A stretch of 64,000 bases of DNA from Skermania sp. ID1734 (GCF_007489285.1 NZ_VLIY01000020.1:1-64000), one strand, 5' to 3'. Counted from the stretch's first letter, positions 7,485 to 16,867 are shown. A program made the numbers and translations. Notes: generated from the sequence alone by a model not told the origin.

Positions 7485-9020
7485 GTGCACACCGAAGCGG
7501 ACGCCGTGGTTGTCGGTTCCGGCATCAACGGCATGGTTGCGGCCGCCGAACTGGCCAAGGCTGGTTGGAAAGTCGCTCTGCTGGAGCGCAATCCGCAGAT
7601 AGGTGGCTTTGTCGCCAGCGGTGAGCGGACGCTGCCGGGCTATGTCCACGACACGTACTCCTCCTGGCATCCGCTGTTCGTGTCCGGGCCTGCATACGCG
7701 GCACTCGGCGAGGATCTCGCCAGGCACGGCTTGCGCTACTGCAACACGGACGCAGCAGTCACCGCGAGTGTCGCCGACAGCGGTGCGGTCACGATCGCCT
7801 ACCAAGACCCGGAAACCACTGCCGCCCAATTCTCGAAAAGAGAAGACGCACAGGCATACCTGGCCGCGTTGGAACGATTCGGCCGTAGCGCTAGCGTTAT
7901 CGGCGCACTGATGGGCAGTGAGATCCGCAGCTTTGTGACGGCTCGTTCGCTCGTGCGTTTGCTTCGGCTCAATGGCCGTCGCGGCAGCGAGCAGTGGTTA
8001 CGTGACCTGGCCTCATCCGGGCGGGCATTCTGTGCACGGGAGTTCGCTGGTTCCGAGGTAGATCACTTGTGGGCGCCGTGGCTGCTGCATGCCGGGCTGT
8101 CACCAGATCACGCCTCGGGTGGCTTCATGATCCCGATCCTCGCGGCCACCATGCACGGTTTCGGTCTGCCGGTCGTCGCCGGGGGAGCGGGCAATCTCGT
8201 CAACGCCTTCCGCGGACTGTTCGACGAGCTCGGGATTGAGGTCCACACCGGCACGGAGGTTGAACGGATCGTTGTCGAGCGCGGCCGTGCGGTGGCCGTC
8301 GAAGCGGGTGGTCAGCGGTTGCGCTGCCGGCGGGCCGTTGTGGCGTCAGTGACTCCGACGGCACTGTACGGCTCATTGCTGTCCGACTGCCCTGCCGAAC
8401 TCCACAGCGAAGCCATGCGCTACCGATACGGGCGCGGCGAAATGCAGGTGCACGTCGCGCTGTCCGCGCCGCCACGATGGAACGACCCGCGGCTGAACGA
8501 CGTTCCCCTGGTGCACATTTCCGACGGCTCGGCCAGCACCGCGATTGCCTGCGCCGAAGCTGAGGCTGGCCTGCTGCCGCGGCGGCCCACCGTCGTTGTG
8601 GGGCAACAATTTTTGCTTGACCCCTCGCGCGTTCCGGCCGGCGCCGGTGCGCTGTGGCTGCAACTACAGGAAGTGCCGTTCGCCCCACGCGACACGGGCG
8701 GCTGGACAACCGAGCTCGCGCAATCGCACGCCCAGCTCGCGATCGAGCGAGTGGCGGCCCATGCCGAGATCGACGTCCTTGCGGTGGATGTTATTTCACC
8801 ATCCGACCTCGCTTCCTACAACGTCAACGCCGTGGCCGGCGACCCCTACGGCGGCAGCTCCGAACTGGACCAGAGCTTTTTGTGGCGGCCCTTGCCGTCA
8901 GCCGGTCGGCATCGCACCCACGTCAAGGGGCTCTGGCACATCGGCGCATCCACTCATCCCGGCGCCGGATTAGGTGCCGGTTCTGGCCACCTTGTTGCAA
9001 GCACACTCGTAAGGAGTTGA
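7485..9020 (+). CDS. Phytoene-desaturase/PYRD2-like FAD oxidoreductase
   Basis: The 511-residue flavoprotein has an N-terminal dinucleotide-binding motif VVVGSGINGM (8-17) followed by LLERNPQIGGF. A C-terminal HIGASTHPGAGLGAGSGH closes the FAD site, as in the phytoene desaturase/carotenoid isomerase-like amine oxidase superfamily. Such enzymes oxidise or isomerise hydrophobic substrates with FAD. It starts with GTG after AGGAGG and ends one base before the cyclase gene. Because it leads the operon that makes and opens isatin, I infer it oxidises an indoxyl- or hydroxyoxindole-type intermediate toward isatin. That step is a hypothesis, not a family-level certainty. Confidence 0.7.
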   Translation: MHTEADAVVVGSGINGMVAAAELAKAGWKVALLERNPQIGGFVASGERTLPGYVHDTYSSWHPLFVSGPAYAALGEDLARHGLRYCNTDAAVTASVADSGAVTIAYQDPETTAAQFSKREDAQAYLAALERFGRSASVIGALMGSEIRSFVTARSLVRLLRLNGRRGSEQWLRDLASSGRAFCAREFAGSEVDHLWAPWLLHAGLSPDHASGGFMIPILAATMHGFGLPVVAGGAGNLVNAFRGLFDELGIEVHTGTEVERIVVERGRAVAVEAGGQRLRCRRAVVASVTPTALYGSLLSDCPAELHSEAMRYRYGRGEMQVHVALSAPPRWNDPRLNDVPLVHISDGSASTAIACAEAEAGLLPRRPTVVVGQQFLLDPSRVPAGAGALWLQLQEVPFAPRDTGGWTTELAQSHAQLAIERVAAHAEIDVLAVDVISPSDLASYNVNAVAGDPYGGSSELDQSFLWRPLPSAGRHRTHVKGLWHIGASTHPGAGLGAGSGHLVASTLVRS

Positions 9021-9021
9021 C

Positions 9022-9789
9022 ATGTCGGTACTCGCAGAACTGTTAGGCGCCATCAACGGTGGGCGCGTCGACCTTGTGGATCTGACTGCGCCGCTAACCG
9101 ATAAGACGCCAGTGCTGGCACTGCCCGAGCCATTCAAGAACACACTGCCGTTCCAACTCGAGCTGATCAGCCGTTATGACGCGGATGGTCCAGCCTGGTA
9201 CTGGAACAACATTCACACCGGCGAGCACACCGGCACCCATCTCGACGCACCCATTCACTGGGTAACCGGCCGCGATGGGCTCGACGTCTCCCAAGTCCCG
9301 CTGAGTTCGCTGATCGCCCCGGCGGTTGTTCTCGACGCCACCGCGCGTGTTCGCGAAAATCCAGATTTCCTCTTGGAGCGGAACGACATCCAGGAATGGC
9401 AGCGGGTGAACGGTCCATTGCCGGACGGCGGCTGGCTGCTCTACCGCACCGGCTGGGACGAACGCTCCGACAACAGCGCCGACTTCCTCAATTCGGGCCA
9501 CACCCCAGGTATTTCCGCTGAGTGCGCGCGCTGGCTGGCGGAGGAGACCGCGATCGTCGGCCTGGGCGTGGAGACCGTCGGTACCGACGCCGGCCAAGCG
9601 CCGAATCTCGACCCGGCGTTCCCGTGCCACCACCGGCTGCTGGGCGCCGGAAAACTCGGTTTGACCCAACTACGCAACCTTGATCGCCTGCCCGCCACCG
9701 GAATCGCGCTTGCAGTGCTGCCGCTGCCGATCGTCGGCGGATCGGGCAGTCCCGCACGGGTCGTGGCCCTGATCGACGCGGAGGGGTAG
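9022..9789 (+). CDS. Cyclase-family metal hydrolase, isatin-hydrolase-like
   Basis: The 255-residue member of the kynurenine-formamidase/cyclase superfamily carries HTGEHTGTHLDAPIHW near residues 66-81, the Mn/Zn-binding signature with HxGxHxDxPxH. Members open amide rings, for example isatin hydrolase (isatin to isatinate) and kynurenine formamidase. No tryptophan dioxygenase or kynureninase lies nearby, while indole monooxygenases and an aryl 2-oxoacid oxidoreductase do. Isatin is therefore the favoured substrate. It is tightly packed in the operon, one base after the flavoenzyme gene and 4 bases before iorA. Confidence 0.75.
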   Translation: MSVLAELLGAINGGRVDLVDLTAPLTDKTPVLALPEPFKNTLPFQLELISRYDADGPAWYWNNIHTGEHTGTHLDAPIHWVTGRDGLDVSQVPLSSLIAPAVVLDATARVRENPDFLLERNDIQEWQRVNGPLPDGGWLLYRTGWDERSDNSADFLNSGHTPGISAECARWLAEETAIVGLGVETVGTDAGQAPNLDPAFPCHHRLLGAGKLGLTQLRNLDRLPATGIALAVLPLPIVGGSGSPARVVALIDAEG

Positions 9790-9793
9790 CGGG

Positions 9794-11929
9794 ATGGCGG
9801 AGCGTTCTTTCGTCAACGAGGTCGCGCAGCTGCGCCACGGTGCTGGCACGACGCTGCATGTCGAGGGCATCCTCGCGGTCACCAAAGCGCTGTTGCAGTC
9901 CGGAGTTGCTTACGTGGGCGGCTATCAGGGCGCGCCGATTTCGCATCTGATGGATGTGCTCGGCGACGCCCACGACATCCTCGATGAACTCGGCGTGTAT
10001 TTTGAAAACAGTGCCTCGGAGGCGACGGCCGCGGCGATGCTCGCCGCGTCGGTGCACTACCCGCTGCGCGGCGCGGTGACCTTCAAATCCACCGTTGGGC
10101 TCAATGTCGCTTCCGACGCCCTGGCGAACTTGGCGAGCGGGGGAGTGACCGGCGGGGCGCTCGTCATTCTCGGTGAGGACTACGGCGAGGGCTCGAGCAT
10201 CATGCAGGAACGCTCGCACGCGTTCGCAATGAAATCCCAGATGTGGCTGCTGGATCCGCGCCCGAACGTCGCCGCGATCGTCGACGCTGTCGAAACCGGT
10301 TTCGAACTGTCCGAGGCAAGCAACACACCGGTGCTGCTCGACTTGCGGCTGCGGTCCTGCCATCTGCACGGCAGCTTCGTCGCCAAGGACAACCGGCGCC
10401 CACCGATGACCATCAAAGACGCCATCGAAAACCCGCGCCGCGACGTGGACCGGATTGTGCTGCCGCCGGCGAGCTTTCTGCACGAGAAGGAGAAGATCCA
10501 GCAGCGCTGGCCCGCCGCGATCGAATTCATCAAGCAACGCAAGTTGAACGAGGTGTTCGGCGCAGACCGTGCCGATGTCGGCATCATCGTCCAGGGCGGC
10601 TTGTACAACACACTCAATCGCAGCCTGGAACTGCTCGGTTGCTCGGATGCGTTCGGCGACAGCCGCATCCCGCTGTACGTGATGAACGTCGCCTATCCGG
10701 TGGTGGACGACGAGATCGTCGACTTCTGCGTCGGCAAACGCGCCGTGCTGCTGGTGGAGGAGGGCCAACCCGACTACATCGAGCAGAATCTGAACGCGAT
10801 CCTGCGCCGTGGCGAGGTCCCGACGGCATTGCACGGCAAGGACATGCTTCCGGTCGGCGGCGAATACACCTCTGCGGCAGTGACCCGCGGCGTGCATGCG
10901 TTCCTGAGCCGCTACCTCCCCGATGCAATCGAGCACGACCCTGATGTGCTCCACGACCGCAAACCCGTTGCGCTGCCGGTGCGTCCTCGCCCGCCGGGTC
11001 TGTGCACGGGCTGTCCGGAACGGCCGATATTCAGCGGTCTCAAGCTTGCTGAGCGCGAGACTGGCAAGCACCATGTCAGCGCGGATATCGGTTGCCACTT
11101 GTTCGCGGTCAACGCGCCGTTCGACCTGGGTGCCACCACGATGGGTTATGGCCTTGGCTCGGCTGGTGCTGCGGCGCTGAATTCCAAAGACGCCGACCGG
11201 CGCACGGTAGCGGTGATGGGGGATGGCGGGTTCTGGCACAACGGTCTGACCAGCGGTGTCGGCAACGCAGTGTTCAACAAGAACGACCAATTGCTCGTGG
11301 TCGTCGACAACGCCTATGCGGCGGCCACAGGTGGACAGGATGTGCTTTCCTCGCAAGCACAGCTGCCCACGCGCTCGACTCAGCATCCCATTGAGAAGGC
11401 CTCTCGGGGCGTCGGTGTGGAGTGGGCCAAAACCATCACCAACACCTACGACGTGGCAACCGTGCGCGACACCTTCGTCGAGGCGCTCACCACCGACGAG
11501 CCGGGTCCCAAAGTGCTGGTGATGCAAAGTGAATGCCAGCTCAACCGGCAGCGGCGGGAGAAGCCGGAACGTGCAAAGAAGCTCGCTCAAGGCAAACGCG
11601 TGGTCCGAGAAAGATTCGGCGTCGATCCGGAGACTTGCACCGGCGATCACGCGTGCATCCGGATCTCCGGTTGCCCGTCGCTGACGATCACCGACAATCC
11701 CGATCCGCTGCGCACCGATCCAATCGCTACCGTCCTGGACAGTTGTGTCGGGTGCGGGGTGTGCGGCGCGAACGCGCATGCGGCGGTGCTGTGCCCGTCG
11801 TTCTATCGGACCGACGTCATCGACAATCCGAACCGCCGCGACCGCCTGTTGCTGGCGATTCGCAGCTGGTGGATAAAAATCTCTTCGCGCGGCCTCGAGC
11901 GCCGCGCCGCACAATTCGAGGTTGCCTGA
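9794..11929 (+). CDS. iorA: Indolepyruvate-type 2-oxoacid:ferredoxin oxidoreductase, alpha (TPP) subunit
   Basis: The 711-residue subunit combines the pyrimidine-binding and thiamine-diphosphate-binding domains with a ferredoxin-like tail. The TPP signature is GDGGFWHNG near 475, followed by VVDNAYAAATGGQ. The tail (about 610-665) has two cysteine clusters, including CVGCGVCGANAH, for [4Fe-4S] centres. IOR enzymes convert aryl 2-oxoacids plus CoA to aryl-CoA, CO2 and reduced ferredoxin. Next to an isatin-hydrolase homologue the likely substrate is isatinate (2-aminophenylglyoxylate), giving anthraniloyl-CoA. This substrate is inferred. iorB starts directly after the stop. Confidence 0.85.
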   Translation: MAERSFVNEVAQLRHGAGTTLHVEGILAVTKALLQSGVAYVGGYQGAPISHLMDVLGDAHDILDELGVYFENSASEATAAAMLAASVHYPLRGAVTFKSTVGLNVASDALANLASGGVTGGALVILGEDYGEGSSIMQERSHAFAMKSQMWLLDPRPNVAAIVDAVETGFELSEASNTPVLLDLRLRSCHLHGSFVAKDNRRPPMTIKDAIENPRRDVDRIVLPPASFLHEKEKIQQRWPAAIEFIKQRKLNEVFGADRADVGIIVQGGLYNTLNRSLELLGCSDAFGDSRIPLYVMNVAYPVVDDEIVDFCVGKRAVLLVEEGQPDYIEQNLNAILRRGEVPTALHGKDMLPVGGEYTSAAVTRGVHAFLSRYLPDAIEHDPDVLHDRKPVALPVRPRPPGLCTGCPERPIFSGLKLAERETGKHHVSADIGCHLFAVNAPFDLGATTMGYGLGSAGAAALNSKDADRRTVAVMGDGGFWHNGLTSGVGNAVFNKNDQLLVVVDNAYAAATGGQDVLSSQAQLPTRSTQHPIEKASRGVGVEWAKTITNTYDVATVRDTFVEALTTDEPGPKVLVMQSECQLNRQRREKPERAKKLAQGKRVVRERFGVDPETCTGDHACIRISGCPSLTITDNPDPLRTDPIATVLDSCVGCGVCGANAHAAVLCPSFYRTDVIDNPNRRDRLLLAIRSWWIKISSRGLERRAAQFEVA

Positions 11930-13516
11930 ATGTCTACCTGGTATAGCGGTCAACGCCCGATCACTTTGGCCATCCTCGCGCTCGGCGGCGAGGGCGGCGG
12001 CGTACTTGCGGATTGGATTGTCGCCGTTGCCGAACGAGCCGGGCACTACGCACAGAACACCTCTGTCGCGGGCGTGGCCCAGCGCACCGGCGCCACGGTC
12101 TACTACGTCGAGATCTATCCACCCAGCGAGGTTCCGGCCTCTGCTCCGCGCACCGAGCCCGTGCTCAGCGTCTTCCCGACCCCGGGTGAGGTTGATGTGC
12201 TGATTGCGTCGGAGTTGATGGAATGCGGACGGGCAGTGCAGCGCGGTTTTGTGACGCGCGAGCGCACCACGGTGATCACCTCGACGAACCGGGTTTACTC
12301 GATCGACGAGAAGATGGCGCTCGGCGACGGTCGGGTGGACAGCGCCGAATTGCTCACGGCGGCCCAGACGGCCGGCAAACGCGTGATCGCAGCGAACTTC
12401 ATGGAGATGGCCGAACGCCACCGCAGCGTCATCAGCGCGGCCCTGTTCGGCGCGCTCGCCGGTTCGGGCGCGCTGCCGTTCACCAGAGAGCAATTCGAGC
12501 AACCGATCCGTGGATTCGGCAAAGGGGTCGAATCGTCCTTGGCGGCGTTCGCCGACGGTTTCGATGCGGCCGCGAGTCCGGCGAAACCGCTGCGCCGGTC
12601 GCAGCCGATCCCGCTGACGCTCGGACCGCGCCCGGTTTCGGCGGAGGAACGCAAGGCCGCCGAGGAGAAGCGTCGCAACGAAATCGCGCTGACCGAGCCC
12701 GCGGCGTTGGTGGGACCCAAGCTGCAACCTCTCGCTACTCGTGTGCTCGACCTTCCGGCTCCGGCGCGGTCGATGATTCTGCACGGCCTCGTGCGCACGG
12801 GTGTTTATCAGAGTTTTGGTTACGCCGAGCGATACCTGGAGCGGGTGGCGCGTTTTGCCGCGTTGGATCAATCCTCGGACGCACGATTGACGACAGAAGC
12901 GGCGCGGCACATCGCATTGTGGATGTGCTACCAGGACACCATTCATGTTGCGCTGCAAAAGACCCGGCAGAAACGTATGGAGCGTATCCGCGAGGAGGCG
13001 CGTGCCGATGCACATCAGCTGGTGCAGGTGCGGGAGTATCTGCACCCGCAGATAGACGAGATCACCGACACTATGCCGTCGCGACTTGGCGCGCGGATGG
13101 CACGGTCGAATCTGTTTCGGCGGTTCGTCAATAAGGTCACGCATAAGGGCATGATCCTCAACACCAGCTCGGTGACCGGTTACACGATGCTGAGCACGAT
13201 GGCCCGGATGCGGCCATTGCGTCCACGCTCGCTGCGGTTCGTTCGCGAGCAGGCCGCCATCGAGGAATGGCTCGGGTTGGCGCTTCGGGCGGCCGAAACC
13301 GATCCGGAGCTGGCCCGCGAAATCGTAGAGTGCCAACGTGTTTTGAAGGGTTACGGCGCAACGTATGCGCACGGCAACGACAGCTTCGAGAAGCTGATGA
13401 CCGCCGCGACCGACCTTGTCGGCACACCCGACGCTGCCGAACGCCTGGCCGATCTTCGCGTGGCAGCGCTTGCGGACGAAGACGGCGCGCGACTGCGCGC
13501 GAAGCTGGCGGCATAG
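11930..13516 (+). CDS. iorB: 2-oxoacid:ferredoxin oxidoreductase, beta subunit with C-terminal DUF6537-like extension
   Basis: The first 200 of 528 residues form the gamma-type catalytic domain, with LGGEGGGVLADWI near residues 17-29 and the CoA-side segment TSVAGVAQRTGATVYYVEI. The remaining 300 residues correspond to the DUF6537-type extension seen in long aerobic indolepyruvate oxidoreductases and are absent from the short archaeal IorB. It pairs with IorA in the cytoplasm, forming the oxidoreductase that decarboxylates aryl 2-oxoacids to CoA thioesters. It is the last gene of the operon that begins at 7485. Confidence 0.85.
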   Translation: MSTWYSGQRPITLAILALGGEGGGVLADWIVAVAERAGHYAQNTSVAGVAQRTGATVYYVEIYPPSEVPASAPRTEPVLSVFPTPGEVDVLIASELMECGRAVQRGFVTRERTTVITSTNRVYSIDEKMALGDGRVDSAELLTAAQTAGKRVIAANFMEMAERHRSVISAALFGALAGSGALPFTREQFEQPIRGFGKGVESSLAAFADGFDAAASPAKPLRRSQPIPLTLGPRPVSAEERKAAEEKRRNEIALTEPAALVGPKLQPLATRVLDLPAPARSMILHGLVRTGVYQSFGYAERYLERVARFAALDQSSDARLTTEAARHIALWMCYQDTIHVALQKTRQKRMERIREEARADAHQLVQVREYLHPQIDEITDTMPSRLGARMARSNLFRRFVNKVTHKGMILNTSSVTGYTMLSTMARMRPLRPRSLRFVREQAAIEEWLGLALRAAETDPELAREIVECQRVLKGYGATYAHGNDSFEKLMTAATDLVGTPDAAERLADLRVAALADEDGARLRAKLAA

Positions 13517-13559
13517 CAAGATTGCGATCGCTTGCCCGCCCCGTTACGTCTGTTGTGGG

Positions 13560-14620
13560 CGCGCACGGGATTCGCCGTGGGCCGATGATTTCGGTGGGAT
13601 GAACCAGTGGTGGCCGTTTGTCGCTGAGGAACACCTGCCAGGTGCCGTGGTGGATCATGTCGGCGGGGCCTCAGAGGAGAACTGCATTGGCCAGCGACCT
13701 TGTCGCCGCATTCGGACCAGTGTCGGATGTGGTTAGCGTCGGTACAGTGTGGTGGGCGCCCCCGTCTACCGCGTGTCATTCACGCTCCGCCTCGACGAAC
13801 GTGGCGGTGCCGGCTAGGTCCTTGCCTCGGCGACCGCCGTTAGCTGGCCCCGGCACATTCCAGCCCACTGCCGCTGCGACCACCCAGCTGCGTGTCCAGG
13901 ACGTCGGTAAGCGCGTCGGCGCGGCGCTGCGAAGTGCAGTGTGAGTCGGGTTCGTCGTCCTGGTCCGCGCGCGGCGAGGCTAGCGGTTCCAGGACAGAAT
14001 GCAGTTTTTCGAAGGTGACCCGGTCCCGGTCACCGCGGAGTTCGCCACGCCCGCACAGGCGGTACCGTAATGGGGCCGGTTCATCTTGAGATCCTTCGTC
14101 CGCGGACTGTTTCCGCTGGGTAGCCGCCAACACCAGATCGCGGGCGTTCTTCCGCACCGCCACCGGGGTCGCCGTCGACGCCACCCGCACCAGCAGTTGT
14201 CCGGCCACAACCAGCTCTGAACTGCCGCGGCCAACCATGACTGGCAACCTTGTGCAGCGAGCGGGCCACCGCCACCTGTCTTTTGGCTGCGGCGGAATCC
14301 GCGGGACCGGATTCGACTGCCACGCCGCCGTCGGCGTCGCTCCTAGCTCGGCTGCAACGCCACGCGTTTCATTGTCAGTGAGCAGCTGCGCCTTCACTCC
14401 GGCCAGCACGTTCTCGTCCCTCGGTGACCTCGGCCCACGCAACCAGCCTCTGATCGCACAGCTCATCGGCTGCCAAGCCAATAGCGACCACTGCCGAAGC
14501 TGTTGGGGGTCGATGTGTCATGCGCAGGACTATTCGCTTCCCGCGCGCACCTGCGCTGTCGCGCGCGAACTTGCGCGCTGCCCCTCGCTTCCACGCGAAA
14601 GGGCTTTTGGCCTTCATCGG
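13560..14620 (-). pseudogene. Decayed DUF222/HNH endonuclease (13E12-type) gene
   Basis: The minus strand carries broken pieces of one gene. Around 13870-14090 a fragment reads RVTFEKLHSVLEPLASPRAD followed by QRRADALTDVLD, typical of the DUF222 domain. Around 13640-13760 a fragment holds TDANHIRHWSECGD, the HNH motif, which continues in another frame with IHHGTWQVF. Frame changes separate the fragments and no continuous frame exists. These genes are highly repeated in Mycobacteriales and often mark recombination points. It separates the indole block from the gentisate block. Confidence 0.6.
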
Positions 14621-14664
14621 ATTGAGGCCGAGAAGCCCTATTCGCTACGCGGCGGGCTCAACGG

Positions 14665-15072
14665 TCAAGCTGCGTGTGCTTGAAACCCCTCAAGCATGTT
14701 TACATCCATCATGAAGGCCGTACTACCGTCGTCATTGAGGAACGCGACAGGCCCCGAGCTCCGCATGATCAGCAGCATTTCCTCCTGCTGAACAAGCTCG
14801 TCGTGGACCGCGTTCGGCGGCTCGATTACGTAGTCGCCGGTACGGAATTCACCGGTCTGCGGGTGGTTCCCGGCGCCGGCGAGTATATAGATTTCGGCCT
14901 GTGCGAGATGCTGATGCCGCGGAAGCACCGAGCCTTTTTCACCTCTGATCATGATTGTCCATGAACCGGTGTCGGCATCGAGATACACGACGCGCATATG
15001 TACGCCGGGCGCCAGCGGTTTGAAGGGAATCTTCTCGGTCGCGATCGTATGTCCGCTTTCTGCAAATGCCAT
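14665..15072 (-). CDS. Single-domain cupin protein
   Basis: The 135-residue cupin has the first motif LPRHQHLAQAEIYILAGAG (about 48-66), with two His and a Glu available as metal ligands, and a second motif near 90 (PPNAVHDELV). It resembles cupins of the acetylacetone dioxygenase/ChrR type, but a reaction cannot be assigned. ATG 15072 follows CAGGAG. It lies 73 bases downstream of the maleate isomerase gene on the same strand, yet a copy of the TTGACG/CGTCAC palindrome sits in the gap, so it probably has its own promoter within the gentisate regulon. Confidence 0.65.
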   Translation of the reverse strand: MAFAESGHTIATEKIPFKPLAPGVHMRVVYLDADTGSWTIMIRGEKGSVLPRHQHLAQAEIYILAGAGNHPQTGEFRTGDYVIEPPNAVHDELVQQEEMLLIMRSSGPVAFLNDDGSTAFMMDVNMLEGFQAHAA

Positions 15073-15135
15073 GTCAACTCCTGGTGACTGAATCGATTGG
15101 TGCAGGGCCCCAATAGAAAATGTTATCTTGAGCTA

Positions 15136-15149
15136 GTGACGAGCGTCAA
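15136..15149 (-). promoter_or_regulatory. Palindromic operator of the gentisate regulon, cupin promoter
   Basis: TGACGAGCGTCA at 15137-15148 is a perfect 5-2-5 palindrome. Toward the cupin gene it reads TTGACGCTCGTCAC, so its left half can double as a -35 box, with AGATAACA about 17 bases downstream as a weak -10. The same element stands between the dioxygenase and thioesterase genes and, slightly degenerate, between paaX and the CoA ligase gene. It also overlaps the stop codon of the maleate isomerase gene. Confidence 0.6.
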
Positions 15150-15946
15150 GAATGCAAGATATGTGAATCGATGCTGCGGTACGGCGTATCCGCGTACCTA
15201 CCCGACAACAGCGTCCCTGCACCCGGTGCAACCGCCGGCAAATCCAGCGCGCGCATCAATTGATGGGCGGTGGATACCGCCGCAGAGATCACCGGCTTGC
15301 CGAGAGTGTCCTCGACGATCTCGATGGACTGTAGCGACGGCATCTGCACGCACGCGGACAGCACCACCACATCTGCCTCCGAATGATCCAGCCCCTTGGC
15401 GATGCCTACCAGGTTGCGCGGATCATGCGCGGCCACATCGAGATTGTTCGGTATCTCGAGTGCTGTGTAGTCGCCCACCTCGAAGCCCTGATCCTCGATG
15501 TAATCGACCACGAGCTTGGTCAGCGGCCGCATGTAGGGCGCAATCAAGGCAATCTTCTTGGCGCCCAATACCTCCAGTGCCGCGACCAGTGCACCAGCAC
15601 TCGTCACCACTGGGGCGGGCGCGCCGTTGTCGGCGGTGACCGCCGAAAGCTTCGCCTCTGACGCACAGTGGTACCCGTGGCCCATGCTCATGATCGCAAC
15701 GAGGCACGCATACCCGAGAACATCGACGCGAGCGTCGGAAAGCTCAGCGGCGCAACGGGTCGAGTCGGCGTCCATCGCCTCGAGCTGCTCCTTGGTCACT
15801 TCCTGCATCCGCATTCGGCTGGAGTGAAAGGTGAAGCGTTCCGGCGCTACGGTTTCCCGGGCCCGAAACAGCGCGGGAATCTCGGTTTCCATGGTGACGT
15901 TCGAGCTCGGCACGATCTGGCCGATGCGGTAGCTTGACTTCGTCAT
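15146..15946 (-). CDS. maiA: Maleate cis-trans isomerase
   Basis: The 266-residue protein of the Asp/Glu racemase superfamily is the size of the well-studied Nocardia farcinica maleate isomerase. It has the two expected catalytic cysteines, Cys81 in GYACLVAIM and Cys199 in LSACVQMPS, and N16 in VPSSNVTME. The enzyme isomerises maleate to fumarate without cofactors. Its start codon overlaps the stop of the upstream FAH-family hydrolase gene, so it is translated with it. In this context it disposes of maleate made by direct hydrolysis of maleylpyruvate, avoiding a thiol-dependent isomerase. Confidence 0.88.
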   Translation of the reverse strand: MTKSSYRIGQIVPSSNVTMETEIPALFRARETVAPERFTFHSSRMRMQEVTKEQLEAMDADSTRCAAELSDARVDVLGYACLVAIMSMGHGYHCASEAKLSAVTADNGAPAPVVTSAGALVAALEVLGAKKIALIAPYMRPLTKLVVDYIEDQGFEVGDYTALEIPNNLDVAAHDPRNLVGIAKGLDHSEADVVVLSACVQMPSLQSIEIVEDTLGKPVISAAVSTAHQLMRALDLPAVAPGAGTLLSGRYADTPYRSIDSHILHS

Positions 15947-16842
15947 CGGCCGATCTCCGAAACGTCGATCACCGGGTTACTCAGCGTGCCAATGGATTCG
16001 ACAGTGCACTCGACCACGTCGCCGGGCTGCAGGAACTGTTGCGGGGTGAAGCTGGCACCGACGCCGGCGGGGGAGCCGGTGGCAATGACATCTCCGGGCT
16101 CCAGTGTCATGCCCGAGCTGATGTCGGCGATGAGCTCAGGAATCTTGAACAACATGTAGCGGCTGTTGGATTTCTGTTTCACCTCGCCGTTGACGCGCAG
16201 CGAAACATCGAGGTTGTGTGGATCGGTCAGGTCGTCGGCGGTGCGCACGGCTGGGCCAAAAGGCGCGTAGGAGTCTTGTCCCTTGGAGAAGAACCACTGC
16301 CCGCTGCGGCGCTGATCGCGGGCGCTGATGTCGTTGACGATGCTGTAGCCGAACACATGATCCATTGCGTTCTCGGGCGAGACCCGCTTGGCGGTGCGGC
16401 CGATCACCACGGCCACCTCGCACTCCCAGTCGAGTTGACTGGTGAGGTTTCGGTTGTGCTCGATCGGCTCACCCGGGCCAACCACCGCCGTGCCGGGTTT
16501 GCTGAAAAGCACTGGGCGCTGCGGCAACTCCTTGTCGGTGTCGAGCGCACGCGCGGACTCGGCAACGTGTTCGGTGTAGTTGAGTCCGACGCCGATGATC
16601 TTGCCCGGGCGAAACGGTGCGTGCAGTGCCGCGTCGGCGACTGGCAGCGAGAACTGCTCGACCGCAGCAAGATCGAGTAATCCGCGCAACGCCGATGACC
16701 CGGTCGAGATGAGCCCGAGCATGTCGGCGGGAACGTGCACCCCTGTATGGGCAGCGAGTGCGGCGACGTCGATGATCGACTCGTCTGTTTGTATGCCGAG
16801 GCGGCGCGGGCCGCCGTCGGTTGAAAAAGTAACCAGCAGCAT
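15943..16842 (-). CDS. Fumarylacetoacetate-hydrolase-family protein, probable maleylpyruvate hydrolase
   Basis: The 299-residue protein has an N-terminal DUF2437-like part and a FAH catalytic domain. Metal ligands lie in DWECEVAVVIGRTAKRV, the partner segment is GYSIVNDISARDQR, and TGSPAGVG appears near residue 255. FAH proteins hydrolyse C-C bonds of beta-diketo acids. Between gentisate dioxygenase and maleate isomerase the fitting reaction is maleylpyruvate to maleate plus pyruvate. A fumarylpyruvate hydrolase would not need the isomerase gene that follows. ATG 16842 is preceded by GAGGAAAAACA. It lies 25 bases after the dioxygenase gene. Confidence 0.8.
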   Translation of the reverse strand: MLLVTFSTDGGPRRLGIQTDESIIDVAALAAHTGVHVPADMLGLISTGSSALRGLLDLAAVEQFSLPVADAALHAPFRPGKIIGVGLNYTEHVAESARALDTDKELPQRPVLFSKPGTAVVGPGEPIEHNRNLTSQLDWECEVAVVIGRTAKRVSPENAMDHVFGYSIVNDISARDQRRSGQWFFSKGQDSYAPFGPAVRTADDLTDPHNLDVSLRVNGEVKQKSNSRYMLFKIPELIADISSGMTLEPGDVIATGSPAGVGASFTPQQFLQPGDVVECTVESIGTLSNPVIDVSEIGR

Positions 16843-16867
16843 TGTTTTTCCTCGAGTTGATGGGGGT

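Noticed and set aside
9488-13519. An open frame of 1343 codons on the minus strand opposite isatin hydrolase, iorA and iorB
   Set aside because: It lies in the antisense frame favoured by high-GC third positions and has Arg/His/Gly-rich shadow composition without any motif. The plus-strand genes have full family motifs, ribosome binding sites and operon spacing.
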